A stretch of 64,000 nucleotides of DNA from Halanaerobiales bacterium (GCA_025451675.1 JANWJZ010000023.1:1-64000), one strand, 5' to 3'. Shown: positions 26,632 to 35,625, counted from the first letter of the stretch. The notes: a model not told the origin generated them from the sequence alone. Made by a program: numbers and translations.

Positions 26632-28482
26632 ATGCAGGGATTTATATTGAGTAAAAAAAACCAGATAACATTGATCAGTGCAATTCTAATTGCCACTGGC
26701 TTTGTCAGTATCTTTGCTTTTTCCAATGAAGATGTCTTTAACCTGGCCTTTATAACAGCTTCCATTCTGGGGCTTTTGCCTATAGCTATCCAGGCCTATC
26801 AGGCCCTGAGGGTGAAAGTAGTCAGTATAGATGTTTTAGTTACTGTTGCCGTTATCGGGGCCTTTTTAATAAAGAATTATGAGGAATCCGCAATTGTTAC
26901 ATTCCTGTTCTTATTCGGGGCCTTACTGGAGCAACGTACCCTGAATAAAACCCGGTCTGCAATCAGAGAATTAACTGAAATGGCACCGGAAAAAGCCTTA
27001 AAGCAGATGCCAGGTGGTGAATATGAAGAAATAGATGTGGATGATGTAGAAGAAGGGGATATACTACTTGTTAAGACCGGGGCCAAGATACCTGTTGATG
27101 GTCTTGTTTTAACAGGTGAGGGATATGTCAATGAAGCAAGTATTACCGGTGAATCTGTTCCTGTAAACAAAAAGAAAGATTCAAAAGTTTTTGCCGGGAC
27201 CATTCTGGAAAATGGGACCCTTCAGATTCTTGCTGAACGTGTCGGTGAAGATACTACTTTTGGTAAGATAATTGAACTGGTTGAAGAAGCCCAGGATTCA
27301 AAATCGGCAGCAGAACGTTTCATTGATAGATTTTCCAGGTATTATACTCCGGCAGTACTGCTCCTTTCGATATTGGTCTGGCTTTTATCAAGGGATATAG
27401 AACTGGCAATTACCATATTGGTACTGGGCTGTCCAGGAGCACTGGTTATCGGTGTACCTGTATCAAATGTTGCCGGTATAGGTAATGGGGCAAGAAAGGG
27501 TGTACTCCTGAAAGGCAGTGAGGTTATTCATGCTTTCAGTAAAGTCGATACAATGGTATTTGATAAAACAGGCACATTGACAATAGGTAATCCCGAAGTG
27601 GCTGAAATTGAGGTTTATGCAGATAATGCCGGGGAAGTCTTTGCCTACCTGGCCAGTATTGAAAATGAATCTGACCATCCGCTGGCCAGAGCAGTCCTGG
27701 AATATATAGGTGACGTGGATTTCTATACAGTTGAAAATACGCATGTGGTCAAAGGCAGCGGGATAGTGGCCTATGTAAAAGGCCACAGGGTAGCGGTGGG
27801 TAATCTGGCCTTAATGGAGAGAGAAAAAGTCCATTTAAGTGAAAAGGCCCGGTCAGACATCCTGCGCTTTGAAGAAAAAGGGAATTCCCTGGTACTGACA
27901 GCGGTTGACGGCGAATTAAAGATATTGATGGGAATCCGTGACAGGATACGGCCAGGTGTGAAAAAAGACCTGCAGAGATTAAAAAAGCTGGGAGTAAAAA
28001 ATCTGGTGGTTTTATCTGGCGATAACCAGGGAACAGTTGATACGGTAGCCAGTGAACTCGGTTTAACCGAAGCCCATGGAAATATGCTGCCTGAAGGTAA
28101 GGCCGCCTATATTAAGGAATTACAATCCCGTGGCCGGGTTGTTGCCTTTGTCGGTGACGGGGTTAATGACAGTCCCTCTATAGCCCTGGCGGATATCGGA
28201 ATTGCCATGGGGGGCGGTACGGATGTTGCCATTGAAACCTCTGACCTGGTTTTAATGAATTCAGATTTTAGCCGGCTGCCCCATGCTCTGGGCCTTGCTA
28301 AAGCAACGGTAAAAAATATGCGGCAGAATATCTTTATCGCTGTAGGGGTTGTATTATTTCTAATGGTCAGTGTATTCTTCAGTGAGTGGATGAACATGTC
28401 CATTGGTATGCTGGTACATGAGGCAAGTATACTGGTAGTCATTTTAAATGGGATGAGGCTTCTCAGTTATAGGTTAAGATAA
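26632..28482 (+). CDS. P1B-type heavy-metal-translocating ATPase with CPG motif
   Basis: 616 residues. It begins directly with membrane helices and has no N-terminal HMA domain. Motifs in order: the actuator ASITGESVP near 167-175, the transmembrane metal-site motif GCPGALVIG near 263-271, the phosphorylation site DKTGTLT near 310, the P1B-specific HP in SDHPLA near 347, and GDGVND near 507. The CPx motif is CPG rather than the common CPC, CPH or SPC, so the metal cannot be assigned. The start ATG at 26632 follows GGGAGGGAG. A separate HMA-domain protein is encoded 28 bp downstream and may act as its metal chaperone. Confidence 0.9.
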   Translation: MQGFILSKKNQITLISAILIATGFVSIFAFSNEDVFNLAFITASILGLLPIAIQAYQALRVKVVSIDVLVTVAVIGAFLIKNYEESAIVTFLFLFGALLEQRTLNKTRSAIRELTEMAPEKALKQMPGGEYEEIDVDDVEEGDILLVKTGAKIPVDGLVLTGEGYVNEASITGESVPVNKKKDSKVFAGTILENGTLQILAERVGEDTTFGKIIELVEEAQDSKSAAERFIDRFSRYYTPAVLLLSILVWLLSRDIELAITILVLGCPGALVIGVPVSNVAGIGNGARKGVLLKGSEVIHAFSKVDTMVFDKTGTLTIGNPEVAEIEVYADNAGEVFAYLASIENESDHPLARAVLEYIGDVDFYTVENTHVVKGSGIVAYVKGHRVAVGNLALMEREKVHLSEKARSDILRFEEKGNSLVLTAVDGELKILMGIRDRIRPGVKKDLQRLKKLGVKNLVVLSGDNQGTVDTVASELGLTEAHGNMLPEGKAAYIKELQSRGRVVAFVGDGVNDSPSIALADIGIAMGGGTDVAIETSDLVLMNSDFSRLPHALGLAKATVKNMRQNIFIAVGVVLFLMVSVFFSEWMNMSIGMLVHEASILVVILNGMRLLSYRLR

Positions 28483-28510
28483 ACTTTAAAAAAGGAAGGA
28501 GAAATATAGG

Positions 28511-28744
28511 ATGCAAAAGGCAACTATACAATTAGAAACATTGACTTGTCCTTCATGCTTACAGAAAATCGATAAGGCAGTAAAGGCCCTGGAAGGTGTA
28601 GATAAGGAGAGCGTAGAAGTATTATTTAACTCCAGTAAGGTTAAAGTGAATTACGATGAAGAAAAAACATCCATAGAAGAGATAGAAAAGGCTATTACTG
28701 CCTTAGGCTATGAGGTACTGAAATCAAGGGTAAAGGCATTATAA
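28511..28744 (+). CDS. Free-standing HMA-domain metal chaperone
   Basis: 77 residues forming one heavy-metal-associated ferredoxin-like domain. The metal-binding loop is LTCPSCLQKI near residues 11-20, with the CxxC pair. The VKVNYDEEKTSIEEIEKAI stretch matches the second half. It resembles CopZ-type copper chaperones, but the CPS-C spacing alone does not fix the metal. It shares the transcript with the ATPase, which lacks its own HMA domain, so it likely delivers metal to it. A terminator follows at once. Confidence 0.88.
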   Translation: MQKATIQLETLTCPSCLQKIDKAVKALEGVDKESVEVLFNSSKVKVNYDEEKTSIEEIEKAITALGYEVLKSRVKAL

Positions 28745-28754
28745 TATGCGGGAT

Positions 28755-28788
28755 AAAAGACCGGCAAAATTTTGACTGGTCTTTTATT
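28755..28788 (+). terminator. Intrinsic terminator after the HMA gene
   Basis: AAAAGACC (28755-28762) pairs with GGTCTTTT (28778-28785), with an inner CAAAATTTTG, followed by ATTATAA. The stem holds T4 in its own 3' arm. Confidence 0.7.
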
Positions 28789-28824
28789 ATAATGTCTGTT
28801 TTGTATATAAAAACAAGAAAAACA

Positions 28825-28853
28825 TTGAAAAAAATATAGGGAAAAAGTATAAT
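28825..28853 (+). promoter_or_regulatory. Sigma-A-type promoter of the bacteriohemerythrin unit
   Basis: TTGAAA at 28825-28830, 17-bp spacer, TATAAT at 28848-28853; 57 bp upstream of the GTG start. Confidence 0.75.
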
Positions 28854-28910
28854 GTTAGAAATGGTACCTGATAACAGGCATCAGGGAAAGAGGACGAAGG
28901 AGGAAAAAAA

Positions 28911-29327
28911 GTGATCTGGAAGGAGAAATATGCTATCGGCGTTGAGGTGATTGATAGGCAGCATAAAGAATTGTTCGAAAGATTTAATAAGTTTTTAAGG
29001 GTAGTAAGAAGCGAGCAGAGCATGGAAGAAAAGATTGCCGATATCGAAGAGACTTTTAATTTTATGGGGGAATACGTTATTGCCCATTTTGATTCTGAGG
29101 AAGCTGTACAACGAAAATATAATTTTCCGGAATATGAGAGGCACCGGAAGATTCATGAAGATTTCAAGAAAGATGTAATGGAATTTAAGAGAAAATTTGA
29201 AGAAAACAAATATGATGAAGAACTGATAATGCAATTCAGTGGGCGCTTATTAACCTGGTTAATCAATCATGTAACCGGAGAAGACCAGAAAATCAGTAAA
29301 TATATAAACAGGAAGGAAGAGGAATAG
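28911..29327 (+). CDS. Bacteriohemerythrin
   Basis: 138 residues with the full di-iron ligand set of the family in a four-helix bundle. His is in DRQHKELFE near 19, HFDSEE near 60-65, then the ERHRKIHEDF pair near 77-82, and the last helix LINHVTGEDQKI near 115-126. The family binds O2 (or NO) reversibly at a di-iron site and serves as oxygen scavenger or sensor. GTG start at 28911 after GGAGG. The stop overlaps the start of a CheX gene (TAGTG), so the two proteins are translationally coupled, which suggests a sensory role tied to chemotaxis. Confidence 0.93.
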   Translation: MIWKEKYAIGVEVIDRQHKELFERFNKFLRVVRSEQSMEEKIADIEETFNFMGEYVIAHFDSEEAVQRKYNFPEYERHRKIHEDFKKDVMEFKRKFEENKYDEELIMQFSGRLLTWLINHVTGEDQKISKYINRKEEE

Positions 29328-29785
29328 TGAAAGCAACATATATTAATCCCATATTTATAGCAGCACGTGAAGTATTCAGGAATATGTTTTCTATAGAATT
29401 GGAGAGAGGGGATTTACGGGTAGATGAAAAGATTGTACCAAATCATGTAATCAATGTTTCAATAGGTATTACAGGTGATTTAAATGGGATTATTTTATTT
29501 AGTTTTCCGGAAGAAATGGTATTTAAACTGGTGGAAGAGATGGCTGGTATGGAGTTTAAGGAATTTGATACCTTTATGGCTTCAGCCATTGGAGAGCTGG
29601 CCAATATTATAACCGGTAATGCAATGAGTAATTTGTCTGAATCAGGCTATGCCTGTAATATTGTTCCTCCCCAGATTACCGTAGGATTAAATAAAAGCTT
29701 TTCAACAGCATCTAAAAAGATACTGATAATCCCAATGCAGGCAGGTAATAAAAGCTTTGATTTATATATTTCAATAAAGGAATAA
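29327..29785 (+). CDS. cheX: CheX-like CheY-P phosphatase (copy 1)
   Basis: 152 residues. The CheC/CheX/FliY phosphatase signature is GELANIITGNAM near residues 88-99, with the catalytic Glu and Asn. A single such helix, rather than two, fits CheX. CheX dimers remove phosphate from CheY and stop the flagellar signal. The start GTG overlaps the bacteriohemerythrin stop. A second, diverged copy lies at 44250-44714 on the other strand. No other chemotaxis gene is in the window, so the target response regulator is unknown. Confidence 0.87.
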   Translation: MKATYINPIFIAAREVFRNMFSIELERGDLRVDEKIVPNHVINVSIGITGDLNGIILFSFPEEMVFKLVEEMAGMEFKEFDTFMASAIGELANIITGNAMSNLSESGYACNIVPPQITVGLNKSFSTASKKILIIPMQAGNKSFDLYISIKE

Positions 29786-29816
29786 GCATAAATAATCCGG
29801 ATAGAGGTGATTACAT

Positions 29817-30359
29817 ATGGAGAGATATGAAAAAGCGACATTGGCCGGTGGTTGTTTCTGGTGTCTGGAAGCTGCATATAAAGACTTAAAAGGTGTGCTG
29901 GCAGTTATACCGGGTTATACAGGAGGGCATACTGAGAATCCGACCTATGAAGAGGTTTGTACAGATACTACTGGACATGCAGAAGTTGTACAGATAACCT
30001 TTGATCCGGAAACAATTACATATCGGGATTTGCTGGAAATATTCTTTTTTGTCCATGATCCTACCACATTAAACCGGCAGGGTAATGATATCGGTACACA
30101 GTACCGTTCTGCGATTTTTTATCATAATGAGGAACAGAAAGAGCAAGCCCTGGCCATGATAAAGAGCCTGGAAGAAGAGTCAGCATATCCAGATCCTATA
30201 GTAACACAGGTGGAGAGACTGGAGAAGTTTTATCCTGCGGAGGAATATCACCATAATTATTATGAAAGAAACCCGGAACAGGCCTATTGCGCGATGGTAA
30301 TAGCACCAAAACTGGCAAAATTCAGAGCAAAATATCAGGAAAAATTAAAGAAAGCATAA
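29817..30359 (+). CDS. msrA: Peptide methionine-S-sulfoxide reductase MsrA
   Basis: 180 residues. The catalytic GGCFWCLEAAY motif begins near residue 11, with the nucleophile in GCFW. The conserved GYTGGHTENPTYEEVC and QYRSAIFYHNEEQ stretches follow. It reduces methionine-S-sulfoxide with thioredoxin. No fused MsrB domain is present. ATG start with GAGGTGA upstream. Its neighbours (hemerythrin, metal ATPase) give the area an oxidative-stress theme. Confidence 0.95.
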   Translation: MERYEKATLAGGCFWCLEAAYKDLKGVLAVIPGYTGGHTENPTYEEVCTDTTGHAEVVQITFDPETITYRDLLEIFFFVHDPTTLNRQGNDIGTQYRSAIFYHNEEQKEQALAMIKSLEEESAYPDPIVTQVERLEKFYPAEEYHHNYYERNPEQAYCAMVIAPKLAKFRAKYQEKLKKA

Positions 30360-30376
30360 GAAAAATCATAGGATAT

Positions 30377-30405
30377 TTGAAAAAAATTTTTTGATATAAT
30401 ATAAT
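30377..30405 (+). promoter_or_regulatory. Sigma-A-type promoter of the ZIP transporter gene
   Basis: TTGAAA at 30377-30382, 17-bp spacer, TATAAT at 30400-30405. A second overlapping TATAAT lies at 30395. Only 36 bp separate it from the start codon. Confidence 0.6.
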
Positions 30406-30441
30406 AAAAACAGTAAAAGTAATGATTATCACAAAGATATA

Positions 30442-31269
30442 ATGGATAGGGTGATTAAAATAGAGAATGTAGCTTATGCCTTTATTTTAACATGTATTGC
30501 TGGCCTCGCTACAGGAGTAGGTAGTTTTCTTGCCTTTTTCACCAAAAAAACCAATAAATCATTTCTGGCTGTTTCCCTGGGTTTTTCTGCAGGAGTAATG
30601 ATTTATGTTTCCTTTCTGGAGATTTTCCCCAAAGCCCAGGAAGCTCTGCGTTCATATTTAGGGGAAGGGCCAGGTGATTGGGCAACAGTTGCTTCTTTCT
30701 TTTTCGGGGTTTTGCTTATTTTAATAATTGACCGGCTAGTTCCAGAAACTGAGAACCCCCATGAAGCCAGAGAAGAAGAAAAGTTAATTGATCTAAAAGA
30801 GGATATTCTGAATGAAAAAGACAATTTACAGAGGATGGGGATGTTTTCAGCTCTGGCCATTGCCATACATAATTTTCCTGAAGGCTTAGCAACCTTTGCT
30901 TCAGCCCTGAGCGACCCAGCCTTAGGACTCTCAATTACTATAGCTATAGCCCTTCACAATATACCGGAAGGTATTTCTGTAGCGGTGCCTTTGTACTATG
31001 CAACAGGTAGCAGGAAAAAGGCCTTTTTCTATTCATTTCTTTCTGGCCTGTCAGAACCCCTAGGGGCACTGATTGGTTATTTTATCCTGCGCAGTTTCTT
31101 TAATGATTTAGTTTTTGGTATTTTATTCGGTGCTGTTGCAGGTATCATGGTCTACATATCAATTGATGAGTTGTTGCCGACTTCAAGGGAATACGGACAG
31201 AACCACCAGGAAATATATGGTTTTATTGCTGGAATGTTTGTAATGGCTTTAAGTCTGCTCTTTCTTTAA
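30442..31269 (+). CDS. ZIP-family zinc/divalent metal transporter (ZupT-like)
   Basis: 275 residues with about eight hydrophobic helices. The ZIP signature helices are HNFPEGLATF near residue 142 and HNIPEGISVAVPLYYA near 172, both holding the metal-site His, Glu and Pro. A charged cytoplasmic loop with many Glu and Asp lies near 100-130. ZupT proteins import zinc, iron or manganese into the cytoplasm. The start ATG at 30442 has a poor ribosome site; an in-frame GTG at 30451 is possible. No metal-regulator site is visible. Confidence 0.88.
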   Translation: MDRVIKIENVAYAFILTCIAGLATGVGSFLAFFTKKTNKSFLAVSLGFSAGVMIYVSFLEIFPKAQEALRSYLGEGPGDWATVASFFFGVLLILIIDRLVPETENPHEAREEEKLIDLKEDILNEKDNLQRMGMFSALAIAIHNFPEGLATFASALSDPALGLSITIAIALHNIPEGISVAVPLYYATGSRKKAFFYSFLSGLSEPLGALIGYFILRSFFNDLVFGILFGAVAGIMVYISIDELLPTSREYGQNHQEIYGFIAGMFVMALSLLFL

Positions 31270-31331
31270 AATTTCTAAAATGATTCTCGATATGGCAAGA
31301 TGGAATTTAATAACAAATATGTTTGAGTTTT

Positions 31332-31353
31332 TTATATTAATATGTTAATATAA
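31332..31353. promoter_or_regulatory. Palindromic operator candidate before the GntR-type regulator gene
   Basis: TTATATTAA, TATG, TTAATATAA is a perfect 9-4-9 palindrome that overlaps a TATAAT (31349-31354). Autoregulation by the protein encoded next is plausible. The all-AT composition makes chance more likely. Confidence 0.4.
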
Positions 31354-31392
31354 TAAGCAGATTAATAAATTTGATGTATCGAGGTGAGTCTA

Positions 31393-32079
31393 TTGAATTT
31401 GAGTATAGATACCGATATTGATAGCCGAACAATGAAAGATTATGTTTATCAGATTTTAAAAAGAAATATTATGGAGTTAAGATTAAAACCTGGCTCACCT
31501 CTTAAGAAAGAAAAGATATCCAGGCAGTTACAGGTCAGTGTAACTCCAGTCAGAGAGGCATTTGCCAAGCTGGCAGAGGAAGATTTAGTGGATATCCTTC
31601 CCCAGAATGGTACCTTTGTTTCTCATATTAATATAGACAAGATTATCCAGGCCCAATTTATGCGGGAGAGCCTGGAACTGGCTGTTATCAAGATAGCCTG
31701 TGAAATGGATTTTCCTAAAGATAAGCTTTTTAAATTACAGACTATAGTTAAAATGCAGGAAATCCTTGCTGAGGAAGAAAATCTAATCCAGCTTTTTGAA
31801 TTAGATAACCAGTTTCACCGGCTTGTTTTTGATGCCTGTAATAAAAAGTATGTCTGGGAAGTTTTGCAACAGGCCAGTACCCATATAGATAGAATCAGGG
31901 TTCTAAGTTTAACCACTTCCTTTAATAGAAAGGAGATCATTGCTGATCATCAAAAAATAATTGATGCTATTAAGGATAAAAATTTAGAGTTGGCCGAGCG
32001 GGTAGTAAAAGAACATACTAACCGGATTAAGTTTGACATAGAGGAATTGAAGGAAAAATATAGCGACTATTTCGATTAA
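31393..32079 (+). CDS. GntR-family transcriptional regulator (FCD/FadR type)
   Basis: 228 residues from a TTG start at 31393, correctly placed after GAGGTGA; an upstream GTG at 31384 lies inside that site. The winged-helix domain has LKPGSPLKKEKISRQLQ and the GntR signature VSVTPVREAFAKLAEEDLV near residues 40-58. A helical FCD ligand-binding domain follows, with a possible metal site of Asp and His (DNQFHRLVFDA near 140, HQKIIDA, EHTNRI). Ligands in this group are organic acids. The target genes are unknown; the neighbouring ileS T-box unit is independent. Confidence 0.88.
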   Translation: MNLSIDTDIDSRTMKDYVYQILKRNIMELRLKPGSPLKKEKISRQLQVSVTPVREAFAKLAEEDLVDILPQNGTFVSHINIDKIIQAQFMRESLELAVIKIACEMDFPKDKLFKLQTIVKMQEILAEEENLIQLFELDNQFHRLVFDACNKKYVWEVLQQASTHIDRIRVLSLTTSFNRKEIIADHQKIIDAIKDKNLELAERVVKEHTNRIKFDIEELKEKYSDYFD

Positions 32080-32108
32080 GGGAAATTTTATATTAAGTTT
32101 TATGATAC

Positions 32109-32137
32109 TTGACTTTTAATGGATTTTAAGCTATATT
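32109..32137 (+). promoter_or_regulatory. Sigma-A-type promoter of the ileS T-box unit
   Basis: TTGACT at 32109-32114, 17-bp spacer, TATATT at 32132-32137, about 25 bp before the start of the T-box. Confidence 0.7.
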
Positions 32138-32160
32138 TATTTAAAAGTAAAAATTTTAAA

Positions 32161-32456
32161 GGCTGTGAAAGGGAGAGTAGTAAAGAGAATCTTTAGTACA
32201 GAGAGGTAATTCAGCGGCTGAAAGATTACCCGAAAAGACTCTTTATGAAGATCACCCTGGAGCCGGGGCCTGAAGGTACTGTCTATCTGTACTGTGTAGG
32301 GATTCCTCGCCAGGTGCGTTAAACTAAATGAGTGATAGGATAAGAATTCCTGATTTATTAGTATATATCAGGAAAAATATAGCTTATCCTATAATATGGG
32401 TGGTAACGCGGTAATATCGTCCCTGAGTCTTTTTGGCTTGGGGATTTTTAATTTTA
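32161..32456 (+). ncRNA. T-box leader, isoleucine-specific, upstream of ileS
   Basis: The stem I region begins with AAAGGGAGAGTAGT. The specifier is ATC at 32251-32253 (GAAG-ATC-ACC), an isoleucine codon. The antiterminator T-box GGGTGGTAACGCGG is at 32398-32411. A terminator stem follows (about 32417-32450) that ends in TTTTTAATTTT. Uncharged tRNA-Ile would stabilise the antiterminator and raise ileS expression. Confidence 0.93.
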
Positions 32457-32515
32457 TAGAGGAAATTATTAATGGCTATAATTGATTATACAACAGAAAG
32501 GGAAGGTGAATTCAA

Positions 32516-35500
32516 ATGAGCAGATTTGAAGATTTATCTGATTTACCAGTTCATGAAAATGAAAAGCGCATTGCCGATTACTGGGATGAGATCAGTTTAC
32601 TGGAAAAGAGTATATCTACCCGGGAAGGAAATAAGAGATTCATTTTCTATGAAGGGCCACCAACAGCCAATGGCAGGCCGGGTATACATCATGTTATTTC
32701 CAGAGCATTGAAGGATGCTGTCTGTAGGTATAAGACCATGCAGGGTTATCAGGTGAAGAGGAAGGCAGGCTGGGATACCCATGGCTTGCCTGTGGAGATT
32801 GAGGTAGAAAAACAGTTAAATATCAGCAGTAAGAGGGAAATTGAGGAATATGGGATTGCTGAATTTAATGAAAAATGTAGGGAATCCGTCTTTAAATATG
32901 AAAGTTTATGGCGGGAAATGACCAAAAGTATGGGTTATTTGATAGACATGGATAACCCATATATAACCCTGGATAATGATTATATCGAGACTCTCTGGTG
33001 GATACTGGATAAGTTCTATAAAGAAGGCCTGATCTATGAGGGGCACAAAATTTTACCCTATTGTACCCGTTGTGGTACCGGGCTGGCTTCTCATGAAGTT
33101 GCCCAGGGTTATGAGGAGATTAAATCTGTAACTGTTTATGTAAAATTCAAAAGGAAGGATAAAGATGAGTATTTCCTGGTCTGGACTACAACCCCCTGGA
33201 CACTGGCTGCAAACGTGGCTTTAACAGTCAATCCAGAAATGACCTATGTGAAAGTAAAAAATAATGGTGAGATTTTGTATATAGAAAAATCCCTGGCTGG
33301 CAAAGTCCTGGAGGGGGATTATGAGGTTCTGGAAGAGATAAAGGGTAAGGACCTGGAATGGATTGAATATGAGCCCATCATGCCCTTTGTTAAGGCGGAT
33401 AAAAAAGCCTATTTTGTAACCCTGGCTGATTATGTTACAGCAGAGGATGGTACCGGTATAGTTCATACCGCACCGGCTTTTGGTGAAGATGACTATCAGA
33501 CTGGACTGAGATATGACCTTCCTGTCTTACAGCCTGTAAATGAGGAAGGGAAATATACCACTACACCCTGGCAGGGTATGTTTGTAATGGATGCTGATAT
33601 TGAGATTCTGAAATGGCTTTATGAGAAAGGCAAGCTTTATAAGAAAGAAAATATACTCCATAATTACCCACACTGCTGGAGATGTAAAACACCCCTGCTT
33701 TATTATGCCAAACCCAGTTGGTATATTGAGATGACAAAACTGAGGGATAAACTGATTGAAAATAATAATAGTGTAGAATGGTATCCTCAATTTGTAGGAG
33801 AAGGCCGCTTTGGTAACTGGCTTGAAAACTTAAAGGATTGGGCTATATCCCGTACCAGATTCTGGGGAACACCTCTTAATATCTGGATCTGTGACGACTG
33901 TGGCCATAAGACCAGTGTGGGCTCCAGGAAGGAACTGGTAGAAAGGGCCATTGAAGATATCGATGAAAGCATCGAGTTGCACAGGCCATATGTTGATGAT
34001 GTACATCTGAAATGTGAACAATGTGGCGGGACCATGACCAGGGTACAGGATGTAGTCGATTGCTGGTTTGACAGCGGTTCCATGCCTTTTGCCCAGTTAC
34101 ATTATCCATTTGAAAATCAGGAGGAGTTTGAGCAGAATTTCCCCGCTGATTTTATCTGTGAGGGTATTGACCAGACCAGGGGTTGGTTCTACTCCCTGCT
34201 GGCTGTCTCTACCTTTGTGACCGGAAAATCCCCCTATAAGCGGGTTCTGGTCAATGACCTGATCCTGGATAAAGAGGGCAAGAAGATGTCCAAGTCAAGG
34301 GGTAATACCGTTGATCCTTTTGAACTGTTTGAGGAATACGGTGCAGATGCTTTAAGATGGTATCTTTATTCTGTATCCCCTGCCTGGGTCCCGACAAAAT
34401 TTGATATTGATGGTTTAAAAGAAGTGGAAAGTAAGTTTTTCCGGATCATAAAAAATGTCTACTATTTCTTTAAACTATATGCCAATACTGACAACCTGGA
34501 TCCCACTGCGTTCTTTGTTGAATATCAGGAGCGGAGCGAGCTGGACCGCTGGTTATTATCCAAATACAATAACCTGATCAAGACTGTAAATAACTATATG
34601 GATCAATACGATCTGACCAGTGCTGTAAGGGCTATCCAGTTCTTTGTTGATGAAGACCTGTCCAACTGGTACATCAGGCGTTCCAGGAGGAGATTCTGGG
34701 CATCCGAACTGGATACAGATAAAAAATCAGTCTATAATACGACCTATGAGGTTCTGGTGGGAGTGGCTAAAATAATTGCCCCCTTTGTACCCTTTATTGC
34801 CGAAGAATTATATCAGAAATTAACCGGCGAAGAGTCAGTTCACCTGGCCTATTTCCCGGAGGTAAATGAAGCTTTAATCGATAAAAAACTGGAAGAAAAG
34901 ATGGACCTGGTGAGGGATCTGGTTACCCTGGGCCGGGCTGTCCGGGAGGAACATGACCTTAAAGTAAGGCAGCCAATCCAGAAGGTACTGGTTGATGGCA
35001 GGTATGAGGAATTGATCAGTGACCTGATTCCTTTAATGCAGGAAGAATTAAATGTAAAAGAGGTTGTATTTACTAAAGACCTGAATGAATATATGGACTT
35101 TAGGTTGAAGCCTAATTTCAAGGTCGTTGGCCCCCTCTTGAGGGATAAGATGAAACTATTCGCTCCAGCCCTGGCTAAACTTGATGCTTTAGAGATAAAA
35201 GAAAAGGTGGAGAAGGGTGAATCCTTCACAGTAGATCTTGGAGGAGAGGAATTTGAAGTTAAGCCTGAATATGTAAATGTAGAGATTGTAGATAAAGAAG
35301 GCTTTGCTGTAGCCATGGATAATGGACTCTTTGTAATCCTCGATACCACATTGACCCAGGACCTGCTGGATGAGGGTTATGCCCGGGAATTTGTCTCCAA
35401 GGTACAGCAGATGAGAAAAAATAACGGCTATGAAGTACTGGACAAGATTAAAATATATTTCAATGCAGATGAGGAAATCAGCAATGCTGTAAAGGTTTTT

Positions 35501-35614
35501 GAAGAGTATATCAAAACAGAGACCCTGGCTGAGAGCATCGAAAAAGTTGATGGAGATTTCGAGAAATATGATTTAAACGGCCATGAAACAGGCATAAAAC
35601 TGGAAAGATTATAA
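32516..35614 (+). CDS. ileS: Isoleucyl-tRNA synthetase, long (type 2-like) form
   Basis: 1032 residues. The class I signature appears as PPTANGRPGIHHV near 45-58, a variant of HIGH, and KMSKSRGNTVDP near 590. The editing domain CP1 includes FLVWTTTPWTL and EDGTGIVHTAPAFGEDDY. The C-terminal region is the eukaryote-like tail and has no final zinc-finger cysteines. Overall features match the IleRS type 2 group, which tends to resist mupirocin. It is the only ileS in this window and is under a T-box, so it is likely the housekeeping enzyme. The start ATG at 32516 follows GGAAGGTGA. Confidence 0.93.
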   Translation: MSRFEDLSDLPVHENEKRIADYWDEISLLEKSISTREGNKRFIFYEGPPTANGRPGIHHVISRALKDAVCRYKTMQGYQVKRKAGWDTHGLPVEIEVEKQLNISSKREIEEYGIAEFNEKCRESVFKYESLWREMTKSMGYLIDMDNPYITLDNDYIETLWWILDKFYKEGLIYEGHKILPYCTRCGTGLASHEVAQGYEEIKSVTVYVKFKRKDKDEYFLVWTTTPWTLAANVALTVNPEMTYVKVKNNGEILYIEKSLAGKVLEGDYEVLEEIKGKDLEWIEYEPIMPFVKADKKAYFVTLADYVTAEDGTGIVHTAPAFGEDDYQTGLRYDLPVLQPVNEEGKYTTTPWQGMFVMDADIEILKWLYEKGKLYKKENILHNYPHCWRCKTPLLYYAKPSWYIEMTKLRDKLIENNNSVEWYPQFVGEGRFGNWLENLKDWAISRTRFWGTPLNIWICDDCGHKTSVGSRKELVERAIEDIDESIELHRPYVDDVHLKCEQCGGTMTRVQDVVDCWFDSGSMPFAQLHYPFENQEEFEQNFPADFICEGIDQTRGWFYSLLAVSTFVTGKSPYKRVLVNDLILDKEGKKMSKSRGNTVDPFELFEEYGADALRWYLYSVSPAWVPTKFDIDGLKEVESKFFRIIKNVYYFFKLYANTDNLDPTAFFVEYQERSELDRWLLSKYNNLIKTVNNYMDQYDLTSAVRAIQFFVDEDLSNWYIRRSRRRFWASELDTDKKSVYNTTYEVLVGVAKIIAPFVPFIAEELYQKLTGEESVHLAYFPEVNEALIDKKLEEKMDLVRDLVTLGRAVREEHDLKVRQPIQKVLVDGRYEELISDLIPLMQEELNVKEVVFTKDLNEYMDFRLKPNFKVVGPLLRDKMKLFAPALAKLDALEIKEKVEKGESFTVDLGGEEFEVKPEYVNVEIVDKEGFAVAMDNGLFVILDTTLTQDLLDEGYAREFVSKVQQMRKNNGYEVLDKIKIYFNADEEISNAVKVFEEYIKTETLAESIEKVDGDFEKYDLNGHETGIKLERL

Positions 35615-35625
35615 TATAGGGGAAG

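Noticed and set aside
32526-34109. Several plus- and minus-strand frames inside ileS
   Set aside because: All are shadows of the synthetase and none has a supported start.
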